DNA from: Marininema halotolerans
GTDB taxonomy: Bacteria > Bacillota > Bacilli > Thermoactinomycetales > DSM-45169
Assembly (NCBI RefSeq): GCF_900116235.1
Contig: NZ_FPAA01000008.1
Location: forward strand, 62,001 to 126,000
Length of the DNA: 64,000 nucleotides
Direction of reading: 5' to 3'
Below, piece by piece: positions 17,881-26,185 of this stretch. Both the position numbers and the translations under genes were made by a program. The stretch's first letter is position 1. The number at the start of each line of letters is the position of its first letter. The notes beneath the pieces are model-generated. The model worked only from the letters and a program-made list of their open reading frames with translations. It was not told the origin of the DNA and did not search any database.

Positions 17881-18156
17881 TCATTCATCTGGTGTTTTAT
17901 CTGCCTTACGTAGTTCGTGAAAAATCCGCTCAATAGTTGACTGTTTAATCCCATCATGGTTACGAGCTGAAACTGAAAGGTATAAGTCTGCACTAAATGT
18001 AGGAAGGTGTTCTCTTACCTCTACTTCGGTTTCATCAAAGGTTTTTCGAAAGACCCGTTGGTTATTGATCTTTGACCACCCTAAGTTTACAAGTTCCTCT
18101 TGATAGAGGTCAAAGTCAGCCTCCTGGATATTTAACAACACACTCGTCACTTTCAT
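17881..18156 (-). CDS. Conserved hypothetical 91-residue protein
   Basis: The protein begins MKVTSVLLNIQEADFD and has an alternating strand-helix pattern typical of a small alpha/beta fold (roughly strand, helix, strand, strand, helix). It is acidic, with no cysteine pair and no membrane segment. ATG at 18156 follows AAAGGGG by seven bases; the longer frame runs back into the end of rodA. It is 19 bases below rodA and may be cotranscribed with it. Function unknown. Confidence 0.65.
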   Translation of the reverse strand: MKVTSVLLNIQEADFDLYQEELVNLGWSKINNQRVFRKTFDETEVEVREHLPTFSADLYLSVSARNHDGIKQSTIERIFHELRKADKTPDE

Positions 18157-18175
18157 TATTGAACCCCTTTCATCA

Positions 18176-19321
18176 TCAATCTGCAAAGTATAGGTCGGTG
18201 TTTCGCCGCATCGAAACATTGAGTACAAGACCTGCCGCTATCAATTGCGTTAGAAGAGAGCTCCCTCCATAACTGATATAAGGTAGTGGCAACCCTGTAA
18301 CGGGTAGCATCCCAATAGTCATTCCTATATTTTGAAAGACTTGAAAGACAACCATCCCCACAACACCTGTCACAATTAACGTACCAAAACGGTCATCGCA
18401 GTGAATCGCAATTCTCATCATGCGATAAATCAAGAAAATAAATAAGCAAAGAAGAACGGCTCCCCCTACAAAGCCCCATTCCTCAGCAAATACAGCAAAA
18501 ATGAAATCATTATGGGGTTCGGGAATCCACCTACCTTGGGCCTGGGTACCATGATGAAACCCTTTCCCCATCAATTCACCAGAGCCAACGGCGATCATCG
18601 ATTGTGTCAATTGATAACCGGCCCCACTCGGATCCGAGGCAGGATTGACAAAGGTGCTGATCCGTTTAATCTGATGATCCTCTAAAATCACATGCAGTAG
18701 GGGGCTATCGGTTAAATAAAGAGTGAACACCGCTGCCATCAGCACCACCCCAACCGTCCCAACGGTTACCACTGTACGCCAGTAGAGACCCCCTGCTACT
18801 AGAATACTGCAAAGGATTCCAATCAGGACCAGGGCTGTACCAAGATCGGGCTGTTTTAAGATGATGAAAAAAGGAACGGCAAAGAGCAAAAACACTTTCC
18901 ACAGGGTACGGGCATACACCGGTGTGGATCTCACTTCTGCTAGAAATTTAGCAATCAGGATAATCATAATGATCTTCATAAACTCGGAAGGTTGAAACTG
19001 AAAGCCTCCGATACGAATCCATTGTTGGGCTCCTTTTACTGTCACACCGATTCCAGGAATCATGACCAATAGTAAGAAGAGAAGACCCACACCATAAAGC
19101 ACGTAAACAAATCGACCTTGAGCCAACACACGATAGTCAAAAAGGAGAGTGGCAAACATAAGTAGAATACCTGTTATGTACCAGGAGATTTGTTTTTCAA
19201 AATAAGTAGGATTCGTAGAGTAAGTTGCTCCTGAAATGGCAACCATGCTAACAATAGCCAGCATCCCAATTAGCATAATCATAAGAAAATCAATTTGCCG
19301 AATCATACGGCCAATTTTCAT
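18176..19321 (-). CDS. rodA: Rod-shape SEDS glycosyltransferase RodA
   Basis: This 381-residue protein has ten hydrophobic helices and SEDS signatures: GAQQWIRIGGFQFQPSE in the middle, the long loop LEDHQIKRISTFVNPASDP, and the C-terminal GLPLPYISYGGSS. RodA polymerises peptidoglycan for cell elongation with a class B PBP. The loop sequence and the TGLPLPYIS form favour RodA over FtsW. Its own ribosome site is weak (GGGTGT before the ATG). It is divergent from a second SEDS gene only 139 bases away, and no PBP or MreBCD genes are nearby. Confidence 0.9.
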   Translation of the reverse strand: MKIGRMIRQIDFLMIMLIGMLAIVSMVAISGATYSTNPTYFEKQISWYITGILLMFATLLFDYRVLAQGRFVYVLYGVGLLFLLLVMIPGIGVTVKGAQQWIRIGGFQFQPSEFMKIIMIILIAKFLAEVRSTPVYARTLWKVFLLFAVPFFIILKQPDLGTALVLIGILCSILVAGGLYWRTVVTVGTVGVVLMAAVFTLYLTDSPLLHVILEDHQIKRISTFVNPASDPSGAGYQLTQSMIAVGSGELMGKGFHHGTQAQGRWIPEPHNDFIFAVFAEEWGFVGGAVLLCLFIFLIYRMMRIAIHCDDRFGTLIVTGVVGMVVFQVFQNIGMTIGMLPVTGLPLPYISYGGSSLLTQLIAAGLVLNVSMRRNTDLYFAD

Positions 19322-19460
19322 GGAATAACACCCGTTTCCTGCAGACTCATTTCTAGTGTAACATGTCTACCAAACAAGTATACCGCATTCGTTCTCGCGG
19401 ATAAAAGAGGGGTTAAAATGAGTAATTCCATTTAATTTTACGATGAAGGAGATAAGTAAT

Positions 19461-20633
19461 GTGCGTGGTAAACCGGATTTCTGGATGATGTTTATTATAT
19501 TTTTATTAACAGGATTTGGGCTAGTGATGGTGTTTAGCTCAAGTTATTATGAAGGCCTGACCAGACATCATGATAGTTATTTCTTCTTCAAAAAACAACT
19601 ATCATGGAGTTTTGTTGCTTTGGTCATGTTTTTTATCATGTCAAACATTCCCTACACGATCTATCAAAAGAAAGTAGGGCTTATCCTAGCAATCAGTGTA
19701 TTTCTGCTTCTATTGGTTTATATTCCAGCTCTTAGCATAAGTCTGAATGGAGCAAGACGATGGTTGCAGCTGGGCCCTGTGGGTTTTCAGCCGTCGGAAA
19801 TAGCTAAGATTGCAGCCGTTATATATACTGCCGCCATTATGACCAAAAAACAAAATCAACTTGATCACTTCTCGCGTGGTCTTCTTCCCCCTATTATTGT
19901 ACTCAGTTTCATTTCTGCGTTAATTGTATTTGAACCCCATTTTAGCTCGATTGTTATCCTGCTAATCTCATGTATGACCATTATTTTTGTTGCAGGCGCA
20001 CGCGTTAAACATTTGCTTCTTCTTGCGAGTACAGGGATCCCCTTCCTTATCTATATCATGCTATTACAACCCTATCGCATCAAAAGATGGGCAGCGGTTT
20101 ATGATCCCTGGAAAAACCCCTCATCCGATGGTCATCAAATTATTCAATCCCTCTTTGCCATCGGACCAGGTGGATTGTTCGGTAAGGGTTTAGGGAATAG
20201 CATTCAAAAATTAGCCTATCTGCCCATGGCCCAGACTGATTTTATCTTCTCCATCATCGCAGAGGAACTTGGATTTTTGGGCGGACTGTTACTCGTTACC
20301 CTATATGTTGCTTTTATTTTACGAGGCATTCGCATTGCAGTACGGGCGCCTGATCTATTTGGTCATTTATTAGGAATCGGTATCATTACCATGTTTGCCA
20401 CCCAAACACTATTGAATCTAGGGGTTGTTACCGCCATGTTACCACCAACAGGTATTCCACTCCCCTTCATCAGCTACGGGGGAACTTCGTTGGTGATATG
20501 TATGATGGCAGCAGGAATCCTCATGAATATCTCCCGATATCAGACCGTAGCTTCCACTCAGCAACAACCGACTTCAGGCAATCGTCCACAGCGACGACGC
20601 CCTCACCTAGTCACATCCAATTTTAAAGGGTAA
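19461..20633 (+). CDS. SEDS-family protein, FtsW/SpoVE-like
   Basis: The 390-residue membrane protein has SEDS marks: SLNGARRWLQLGPVGFQPSE, LQPYRIKRWAAVYDPWKNP, and PTGIPLPFISYGGTS. The sequence YRIKRWAAVYDPW is typical of FtsW/SpoVE rather than RodA, and a basic tail (PQRRRPH) ends the protein. It would polymerise septal or spore-cortex peptidoglycan. The ATG at 19443 lies inside the ribosome site; GTG at 19461, nine bases after AAGGAG, is the likely start. Which of the FtsW-type genes of the cell this is cannot be decided here; SpoVE is possible. Confidence 0.85.
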   Translation: MRGKPDFWMMFIIFLLTGFGLVMVFSSSYYEGLTRHHDSYFFFKKQLSWSFVALVMFFIMSNIPYTIYQKKVGLILAISVFLLLLVYIPALSISLNGARRWLQLGPVGFQPSEIAKIAAVIYTAAIMTKKQNQLDHFSRGLLPPIIVLSFISALIVFEPHFSSIVILLISCMTIIFVAGARVKHLLLLASTGIPFLIYIMLLQPYRIKRWAAVYDPWKNPSSDGHQIIQSLFAIGPGGLFGKGLGNSIQKLAYLPMAQTDFIFSIIAEELGFLGGLLLVTLYVAFILRGIRIAVRAPDLFGHLLGIGIITMFATQTLLNLGVVTAMLPPTGIPLPFISYGGTSLVICMMAAGILMNISRYQTVASTQQQPTSGNRPQRRRPHLVTSNFKG

Positions 20634-20676
20634 GCAAAAAATCGCTTTTGGCTTTTAGCCAGAAGCGATTTTTTGT
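20634..20676. terminator. Bidirectional terminator
   Basis: AAAAAATCGCTTTTGGCT pairs with AGCCAGAAGCGATTTTTT across a four-base loop with one mismatch. It lies between the SEDS gene and the end of thiG. Confidence 0.9.
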
Positions 20677-21444
20677 TTACTGATTGACGAATCCTTCTGT
20701 AGGGCTACTGGCCATGGCCGTCTCTTTCTTTGCAATCCGGCCCGCTAAATGAGCTAATCGTCCTGCTTCAACTGCCAATCGCATTCCACGAGCCATAGCT
20801 ACCGGATCTCCAGCATGCGCCACCGCACTATTTAACAATACGCCATCTGCCCCTAGCTCCATGGCCAAAGCGGCATCAGAAGGTGCGCCAATGCCTGCAT
20901 CCACAATTACGGGGACTGATGCATCTTGAATAATGAAGGAAAGATAGAGAGAATTGATAATTCCTTGACCGGAACCGATCGGGGAAGCACCTGGCATAAT
21001 TGCATGGGCGCCAACTTCTTGTAATCGTTGAGCTAATACTGGGTCATCTCCGGTATACGGAAGAACGATGAATTCCTCCTCTACGAGTCGCCGTGTGGCT
21101 TCCAATGTAGCTATTGGATCAGGTAGTAACCTCTTTTCATCTCCAATGACCTCGACCTTTACCATATCGCATAATCCAGAAGCACGAGCAAGACGAGCCA
21201 ATCGTACTGCCTCATCCGCGGATCGAGCTCCCGCCGTATTGGGTAATAACCGGTATCGTTTTAAATCAAGACGATTAAGGAAAGATTCCTCTGTTGGCTG
21301 ATCCAAGTCCAATCGTTGGAGTGCAAAGGTTAGCACCTCCGTACCCGATTCTTGAACCGCTCGCGATTGAATATCAAGGGATGGATACTTCCCCGTCCCA
21401 AGCAATAACCGAGATTGAAATCGATAAGGGCCAATATTTAGCAT
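20677..21444 (-). CDS. thiG: Thiazole synthase ThiG
   Basis: The 255-residue TIM-barrel enzyme builds the thiazole phosphate ring of thiamine from 1-deoxyxylulose-5-phosphate, dehydroglycine and ThiS thiocarboxylate. Visible marks are [10 protein letters not shown] at the start, [21 protein letters not shown] in the centre (with KVEVIGDE after it, whose lysine is the expected Schiff-base residue), and [24 protein letters not shown] near the end. It is the last gene of the tenI operon, two bases after thiS, and is followed at once by a terminator. Confidence 0.96.
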   Translation of the reverse strand: MLNIGPYRFQSRLLLGTGKYPSLDIQSRAVQESGTEVLTFALQRLDLDQPTEESFLNRLDLKRYRLLPNTAGARSADEAVRLARLARASGLCDMVKVEVIGDEKRLLPDPIATLEATRRLVEEEFIVLPYTGDDPVLAQRLQEVGAHAIMPGASPIGSGQGIINSLYLSFIIQDASVPVIVDAGIGAPSDAALAMELGADGVLLNSAVAHAGDPVAMARGMRLAVEAGRLAHLAGRIAKKETAMASSPTEGFVNQ

Positions 21445-21446
21445 GA

Positions 21447-21650
21447 TTACCCTCCTCCTACAAATTGAACAACCTCTAGTTGATCTCCCTCTGTCAAAAG
21501 CGTATGGGCATGTTCCTCCCGCTGAAGAACCGTACCATTCTTCTCTACCATCACCAGTTGCGCCTGTACATTTAAGGTCTCTAGTAATTCTCCTACCGTT
21601 TGCACTTGTTTAGGTAAGGCATGATTTTTTCCATTTAAACGAATGTCCAT
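21447..21650 (-). CDS. thiS: Sulfur-carrier protein ThiS
   Basis: This 67-residue ubiquitin-like carrier ends in VVQFVGGG; the terminal Gly-Gly is adenylated and thiocarboxylated to carry sulfur to ThiG. The first strand [13 protein letters not shown] is also typical. It lies between thiO and thiG in an operon. The activating enzyme ThiF is not in the window and must be encoded elsewhere or replaced by MoeB. Confidence 0.93.
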   Translation of the reverse strand: MDIRLNGKNHALPKQVQTVGELLETLNVQAQLVMVEKNGTVLQREEHAHTLLTEGDQLEVVQFVGGG

Positions 21651-21665
21651 CTTCCTTCTCTCCTC

Positions 21666-22775
21666 TCATACCCCAACCATAATACGATTCGGGGAAAAGG
21701 GTTCTAACAGAGGGGTTTGCTCTCCAACGATTAGATCAGCCATCAATTTCCCTGTAATCGCAGAGAGAAGAATCCCATTTCGGAAGTGACCCCCTGCGAT
21801 AAATAGATTGCTTGTTGTTCCTGAAGCCCCTAGATAAGGCATGCCATCAGGGGTTCCTGGTCGAAACCCATACCATGTCCGTACCCACTCCGCTTCTTCA
21901 ATGGGGGGGATCCACCCCATGGCAGCGTCCGTTAGTAATTGGATTGCTCCAATTGTCACCCCCGGTTTCAACTCCTGTTTTTCTGTCGCTCCTACAATGA
22001 TCTGACCGTCCGCTTTCGGTACCATATAACAGTCCGATCCAAATAACGTATGGTGAAGTATTGGAGTCGATGGACGAAGGGCGATTGACTCCCCCTTCAC
22101 TGGGAAAACAGGTAGGTACTCTCCCATCATCTGAAGCAAGGAACCACTCCAGGCACCTGTTGCAACAACCACTTTCCCCGGGCGGAAAATTCCCATTGAA
22201 GTGTCTAAGGAGGTGATGCGTCCTTTTTCTAGGCGACACCCTCGCACATCCACCCCTTCGATCAATTGTGCTCCGCCCAACTGTGCCGCTTTGGCAAATG
22301 CCTGAACCAAACGCGGAGCAGAAACCTGGCCATCATCTGGTAAATAAAGGCCACCCATCACCTTACTTGATAAAAAAGGTTCAACCTCTTTTACTTCAGC
22401 TACAGTTAACCACTCTGCTCTTTCACCTAAACCACGTTGCCACCGCTCACGTTCACGGAGTTGTTGGCTCTCCCTTTCCGATCTGGCTACTCGGAGCAAT
22501 CCTGCCTGATTCCACTCAATATCCAGTCCGGTTTCAGCACGTAATTGCTCTTGTAACTGGGGAAATAATCGACGGCTTGCCAAACAAAGATCCACCATAG
22601 GACCAGGATGTTCCATTTCCACCTGTGCGCCAAGCATCCCCGCTGCAGCACTGGATGCTTGAGCACCCAAGCGATCACGTTCAAGGAGCGTGACACGAAG
22701 GCCTTTTTGTGTCAAATACCAGGCAATTGCGCAACCAATTACACCGCCTCCAATGATCACCACCTCATCATTCAT
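21666..22775 (-). CDS. thiO: Glycine oxidase ThiO
   Basis: The 369-residue FAD enzyme oxidises glycine to dehydroglycine for thiazole synthesis in aerobes. The N-terminal dinucleotide fold EVVIIGGGVIGCAIAWYL and the acidic end of the second strand (LLERD) bind FAD. AGGHFRNGILLSAITGKLMADLI near the C-terminus matches the DAO family. Its first bases overlap the tenI stop (22772-22775, ATGA), so translation is coupled. Confidence 0.94.
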   Translation of the reverse strand: MNDEVVIIGGGVIGCAIAWYLTQKGLRVTLLERDRLGAQASSAAAGMLGAQVEMEHPGPMVDLCLASRRLFPQLQEQLRAETGLDIEWNQAGLLRVARSERESQQLRERERWQRGLGERAEWLTVAEVKEVEPFLSSKVMGGLYLPDDGQVSAPRLVQAFAKAAQLGGAQLIEGVDVRGCRLEKGRITSLDTSMGIFRPGKVVVATGAWSGSLLQMMGEYLPVFPVKGESIALRPSTPILHHTLFGSDCYMVPKADGQIIVGATEKQELKPGVTIGAIQLLTDAAMGWIPPIEEAEWVRTWYGFRPGTPDGMPYLGASGTTSNLFIAGGHFRNGILLSAITGKLMADLIVGEQTPLLEPFSPNRIMVGV

Positions 22776-23401
22776 TGCCGATCCCTCCTCTCCAAGTTTA
22801 AATTTAAGAAATACCTTAATCTTCTTGTAACAATATCAGGTGAATTTGCCTTCGCAATCGTCGAAATCACCGCCACACCTGCACAACCCGAGCTCGTAAC
22901 AAAACCGATATTATGTTCAGTAATTCCCCCAATAGCAATCACAGGAACATTGACCGATTCACAAACACACTGCAATGTTTCTGTTCCTCGGGGGGCTTTC
23001 CCTGGTTTTGAATCGGTTTTGAATACATGACCAAAGTAGAGGTAATCCGCCCCTGCCTGTACTTTCTTGCGAGCAGCCGTTACTGAATGAATAGAACATC
23101 CAACCATTGGAAGGTGCCCATACCTTCCACGAACCTGCTCTGGTGAGGGTCCATCTTCAGGCAGGTGAATACCCACTCCCAAGGTCATGGCCACTTGCGG
23201 CGATCCATTAATCACCAACTTTTTCTTTGGCACACCTTCCGCCAACAGCCGTTTTCCCCACTGCAGCACCTTTTCATCCGGCTGTCCTTTATAACGGAGA
23301 TGAACAATCGTCAGCCATGGAAGAGCTGCTTTTACAACAGAAATCCATTCCACACTCTCCATCTTTGGTGAAACAATCAAATGAAGCTGTGGTGGCGGCA
23401 T
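22772..23401 (-). CDS. tenI: Thiazole tautomerase TenI (ThiE-like)
   Basis: The 209-residue TIM barrel resembles ThiE but lacks some of its phosphate-synthase residues and is operonic with thiO, which fits TenI, the thiazole tautomerase. Visible blocks are GIHLPEDGPS, VGCSIHSVTAARKKVQAGADYLYFG and IAIGGITEHNI. ATG at 23401 is taken as the start because the frame upstream (GTG at 23455) runs through the riboswitch terminator stem and T-run. The ATG therefore lies one base after the attenuator T-run, with only a weak GGAT-type ribosome site inside the hairpin. ThiE activity cannot be excluded. Confidence 0.85.
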   Translation of the reverse strand: MPPPQLHLIVSPKMESVEWISVVKAALPWLTIVHLRYKGQPDEKVLQWGKRLLAEGVPKKKLVINGSPQVAMTLGVGIHLPEDGPSPEQVRGRYGHLPMVGCSIHSVTAARKKVQAGADYLYFGHVFKTDSKPGKAPRGTETLQCVCESVNVPVIAIGGITEHNIGFVTSSGCAGVAVISTIAKANSPDIVTRRLRYFLNLNLERRDRQ

Positions 23402-23431
23402 CAAAAAACCGGCATCCAAGGGGATGCCGGT
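23402..23431 (-). terminator. Riboswitch attenuator terminator in the tenI leader
   Basis: A perfect nine-base stem, CCGGCATCC with GGATGCCGG around a four-base loop, is followed on the minus strand by TTTTTTG and then the tenI ATG. Placed between the TPP aptamer and the first codon, it is the expression platform: ligand binding should favour termination. Confidence 0.88.
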
Positions 23432-23463
23432 CCGTTTACTCACAAATGGGTCCACGTACCACT

Positions 23464-23556
23464 CCCCACTTTCTTACGCTGGTATCAACCAGTTCAAGTT
23501 CAAAGGGTTAAGGTGTTCACCTCTCTCAGCACAATCAAGTGCACCCCTAGTGGAAG
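23464..23556 (-). promoter_or_regulatory. TPP riboswitch (THI element)
   Basis: Reading the minus strand, the aptamer contains all the conserved THI-box pieces in order: CCACTAGGGGTGC, GCTGAGA, ACCCTTTGAAC, CTGGTTGATACCAGCG and a closing AGTGG that pairs with the 5' CCACT. It controls tenI-thiO-thiS-thiG through the downstream terminator, turning the operon off when thiamine pyrophosphate is plentiful. Confidence 0.96.
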
Positions 23557-23653
23557 GTAAATATGAATTTTTTTCGTTCGTCTTTTCCTATTTTATCAAC
23601 CAGCGAAAGAGGTGGTCAAGTATTAGACAACCCTTATAAACCAAATCAGTCGA

Positions 23654-23953
23654 TCAATATAAACGAGGCTGAGGAACTTCAATTTTAATATCCCCATGAA
23701 CATAGGCTTGGCAAGCTAATCGGTAACCTTCATCTACTCTTTCTTCTCCTAATCGAAGCACCTCAGGTTCTCCAACCTCACTTAAAGAATCTTCCCCTTC
23801 GATCACTTTGATCCGACAGGTCCCACACCGTGCCGATGTGCAATTAAAAGGAATCATCACTGATCGAGATATGGATTCAAATAATAGATTTTCACCCTCT
23901 GCCATTTCAAAAACGTGTTCCTTTGGTCCTACAATTACTTCCACTTTCGGCAT
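23654..23953 (-). CDS. [2Fe-2S] ferredoxin
   Basis: This 99-residue ferredoxin has plant-type cluster ligands Cys38, Cys43, Cys46 and Cys81 in the patterns NCTSARCGTC and RLACQ. The spacing C-x4-C-x2-C-x34-C is normal for the family. It would act as a small soluble electron carrier; the partner reductase or oxygenase is not visible nearby. The ribosome site and length are normal, and it is not in an obvious operon. Confidence 0.92.
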   Translation of the reverse strand: MPKVEVIVGPKEHVFEMAEGENLLFESISRSVMIPFNCTSARCGTCRIKVIEGEDSLSEVGEPEVLRLGEERVDEGYRLACQAYVHGDIKIEVPQPRLY

Positions 23954-24030
23954 AAACGCTTCCTCCCCTGCAACTCTCTTTTTTCCGTTATCTACCGAAA
24001 ATAAAGGTCCAATTCTCCTACACGTCCTTC

Positions 24031-24648
24031 TTACTTACGAATGGAATTGTAACGCCTTTGATGGTGGTTATAGAAAAACCATGCGAGTGCAACAAGCAGT
24101 AATGGTACCAACACCCAAAGAGACAGTTCTCCATAATGATGCAGGGTAGTAAACGTTTGCTCCCAATTGGCTCCCACTAAATACCCTAAGCCAATAAAAG
24201 TGGAACACCAAAACAGGCCCCCTGCATATGCATAAGCAGCAAAACGTGTCCAGGGCATGTGAGAAATTCCGGCTACATATGCCGTAATATGACGCACCCC
24301 AGGAATAAAGTATCCAAAGAAAAGCACCCAGTTTCCATATTTCCGAAACAAAAACTGTGTCATCCTTAAGCGCCGACGGTTGATAAACATTTTATTACCA
24401 TACCGCCTGAGAAAGGGATATCCTAGCCGCCCTCCCAAGAGGTAACTTATTGTAATACCACAGATCGAACCAGCAAGTGCACTAACAAATGTAAGTACAA
24501 GTTCTAACTGCCCCGTCGATGCAAGATAACCGATAAAGGTCATCATAATTTCATCTGGTAATGGCAGCCCTACAATCCCCAAAACGAGGAAAAAAAAGAT
24601 GCCCCAGTATCCATACTGTGAAAGGAGTTCTAACATGGTCTGTTCCAT
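24031..24648 (-). CDS. DedA-family membrane protein
   Basis: The 205-residue protein has about five hydrophobic segments and the DedA/VTT signatures: GLPLPDEIMMTFIGYLASTG, then FRKYGNWVLFFGYFIPGVRHITAYVAGISHM, and a C-terminal helix with a basic tail. DedA proteins help recycle lipid carriers (undecaprenyl phosphate or phosphatidylethanolamine flipping) and affect envelope stress. The start at 24648 is where the first helix begins. It is a single-gene unit. Confidence 0.92.
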   Translation of the reverse strand: MEQTMLELLSQYGYWGIFFFLVLGIVGLPLPDEIMMTFIGYLASTGQLELVLTFVSALAGSICGITISYLLGGRLGYPFLRRYGNKMFINRRRLRMTQFLFRKYGNWVLFFGYFIPGVRHITAYVAGISHMPWTRFAAYAYAGGLFWCSTFIGLGYLVGANWEQTFTTLHHYGELSLWVLVPLLLVALAWFFYNHHQRRYNSIRK

Positions 24649-24800
24649 TTTCCAACCCCGTTCGCTCGTACTCGCAATGTGTTTAGAATATCATATTTGA
24701 CCCTTGTCCAAAAGAGAAGCGTAGATTTCAAGTAACCTATTACCCATTATATCCATGAATCCCCTCAAAACTTTCATTTCCATACGAATCCTTTTGATTG

Positions 24801-24830
24801 TAAAAAAAGAAGACCTCTCATAGAGGTCAT
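24801..24830 (-). terminator. Terminator, probably the original nuoD terminator
   Basis: GACCTCT (24812-24818) pairs with AGAGGTC (24822-24828) around a three-base loop and is followed on the minus strand by TTCTTTTTTT. No minus-strand gene ends just before it except nuoD, which ends on the far side of the TnpB element. It therefore looks like the nuoD terminator, cut off by the insertion. Confidence 0.75.
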
Positions 24831-24836
24831 GATTAT

Positions 24837-26170
24837 CTTTGCGAGCAAGAAACCCCCTAGCTTCATCTATGGGGATGAAAGCGAGCGTCAGACGAGGGAG
24901 GGGTGTGCCTATTACTCTCGCAAGTCTGACTATCCCCGTATATAATCAAATACAGAGGAGGTGAACTCATGCACAAAGCGTTTAAATTCCGGTTGTATCC
25001 AACGAAGGAACAAACGATTCTCATTAATAAATCAATCGGATGTAGTCGCTTCACGTTTAATTATTTTCTAGCTAGATGGAACGAATCCTATGACAGCACA
25101 GGAAAAGGTCTGACCTATGGAACCTGTTCTGCCCAACTGACCTCCTTGAAAAAAGAGATCGATTGGCTTCGTGAAGTTGACGCTACATCGCTCCAGAACA
25201 CCTTGAAACACCTCGCCGATTCCTTCTCTCGCTTCTTCAAAAAGCAGAATGACCGTCCTCGTTTTAAAAGCAAGCGCAACCGTGTGCAATCCTACACCAG
25301 TCAGTGCAACCATCCGAAAAAAGGGAAACCCACTGTCGAGGTGGTAGCCAATCGGATCAAGCTTCCGAAACTTGGTTGGGTGAGTTTCGCCAAATCCCGT
25401 AAAGTAGAAGGACGGATTCTTTCGGCTACCATCCGGCGTAATCCTACGGGGAAGTACTTTGTATCGATCTTGTGTAAGGTGAACCAAAGCCCCTATGTTC
25501 CCGTAGCTAAAGGGAAAGCCGCGGGTATCGATTTGGGACTGAAAAACTTTGCGATTCTAACGGACGGAACCAAAGTAAAACCGTCTCGATACTTCCGCCA
25601 GTATGAAAAGAAGTTAGCCAATGCACAGCGTATCATGAGTCGTAGAACCAAAGGCGGTTCCAACTGGCACAAAGCACGGATTAAAGTGGCCCGCATTCAT
25701 GAAAAGGTCTCAAATGCCCGTCATGATTTCCTACATAAACTGTCTTCCAAGCTGATTCGTGAAAACCAAACGATCTGCATCGAAGACCTTGGTGTCAACA
25801 ACATGGTGAAGAATCACAAGCTAGCCAAATCCATCACGGATGCATCTTGGTCGGAGTTTGTAACCATGCTCACCTTCAAGGCAAAATGGCATGGTAGAAA
25901 CATAGTGAAAGTAGGAAAACAGTTCCCTTCGAGTCAACTATGTTCTTCTTGTGGCTACCGCCATAAGGAAGTAAAAAACCTCAAACTTCGAGAATGGACA
26001 TGCCCCACATGCAACGCCTACCATGACCGAGACATCAATGCATCCAAAAACATATTGCAAGAAGGACTTCGTATACTTGCGGTCGGGCAGAACGTCTAAG
26101 CTTGGAGTTGATCCTGTCAGGTGATGGGAGCCCCCAAGAATCCCATGCCTTCAGGCATGGGGAGTGTCAA
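24837..26170 (+). mobile_element. IS200/IS605-group element carrying only tnpB
   Basis: The inferred 1334-bp element starts after GATTAT at 24831-24836 and ends with GTGTCAA at 26164-26170. A left hairpin (CCCCTAG... CTATGGGG near 24853) and a right hairpin (CCCATGCCTTCAGGCATGGG near 26140) mark the ends; the right one has the form usual for tnpB elements. There are no terminal inverted repeats and no target duplication, as expected for this group. Removing this interval joins nuoD to a TAA stop and its terminator, which supports these boundaries. No tnpA is present, so it cannot move without help. Confidence 0.85.
24969..26099 (+). CDS. tnpB: RNA-guided endonuclease TnpB (IS200/IS605 family)
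   Basis: The 376-residue protein is full length and apparently intact. The RuvC catalytic acids are Asp188 (GIDLGLKNF), Glu272 ([10 protein letters not shown]) and Asp355 ([10 protein letters not shown]). The zinc finger CSSCG ... CPTC lies between the last two, and the N-terminal start [14 protein letters not shown] is the standard helix-turn-helix opening. TnpB cleaves DNA next to a TAM under guidance of an RNA from the element's right end, which helps keep the element in place. GGAGGTGAACTC precedes the ATG. It is transcribed toward, and antisense to, nuoD. Confidence 0.95.
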   Translation: MHKAFKFRLYPTKEQTILINKSIGCSRFTFNYFLARWNESYDSTGKGLTYGTCSAQLTSLKKEIDWLREVDATSLQNTLKHLADSFSRFFKKQNDRPRFKSKRNRVQSYTSQCNHPKKGKPTVEVVANRIKLPKLGWVSFAKSRKVEGRILSATIRRNPTGKYFVSILCKVNQSPYVPVAKGKAAGIDLGLKNFAILTDGTKVKPSRYFRQYEKKLANAQRIMSRRTKGGSNWHKARIKVARIHEKVSNARHDFLHKLSSKLIRENQTICIEDLGVNNMVKNHKLAKSITDASWSEFVTMLTFKAKWHGRNIVKVGKQFPSSQLCSSCGYRHKEVKNLKLREWTCPTCNAYHDRDINASKNILQEGLRILAVGQNV

Positions 26171-26185
26171 GCATCTACATCTCCC
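26040..26185 (+). ncRNA. Predicted omega RNA (reRNA) of TnpB with guide
   Basis: By analogy with characterised tnpB elements, the guide RNA scaffold overlaps the tnpB 3' end and ends at the right-end hairpin (26140-26160), with the guide formed by bases just outside the element. The guide here would begin GCATCTACATCTCCC, which is the antisense of the last codons of nuoD. The 5' limit is approximate. No sequence conservation was tested. Confidence 0.4.

Noticed and set aside
23453-23455. GTG at 23455 as the tenI start
   Set aside because: It would translate through the attenuator stem and T-run and add 18 residues not seen at the start of the family.
24863-25054. Minus-strand frames within the TnpB element
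   Set aside because: They lack ribosome sites and family features and overlap the clearly coding tnpB frame or the left-end hairpin.
26167-26170. nuoD as a pseudogene truncated by the TnpB element
   Set aside because: The protein is full length, ending at the family's usual GDVD position. Only the stop codon comes from the element.
24837-26170. Target-site duplication or terminal inverted repeats for the element
   Set aside because: None are present. IS200/IS605-group elements use single-strand transposition and leave neither, so their absence is expected.
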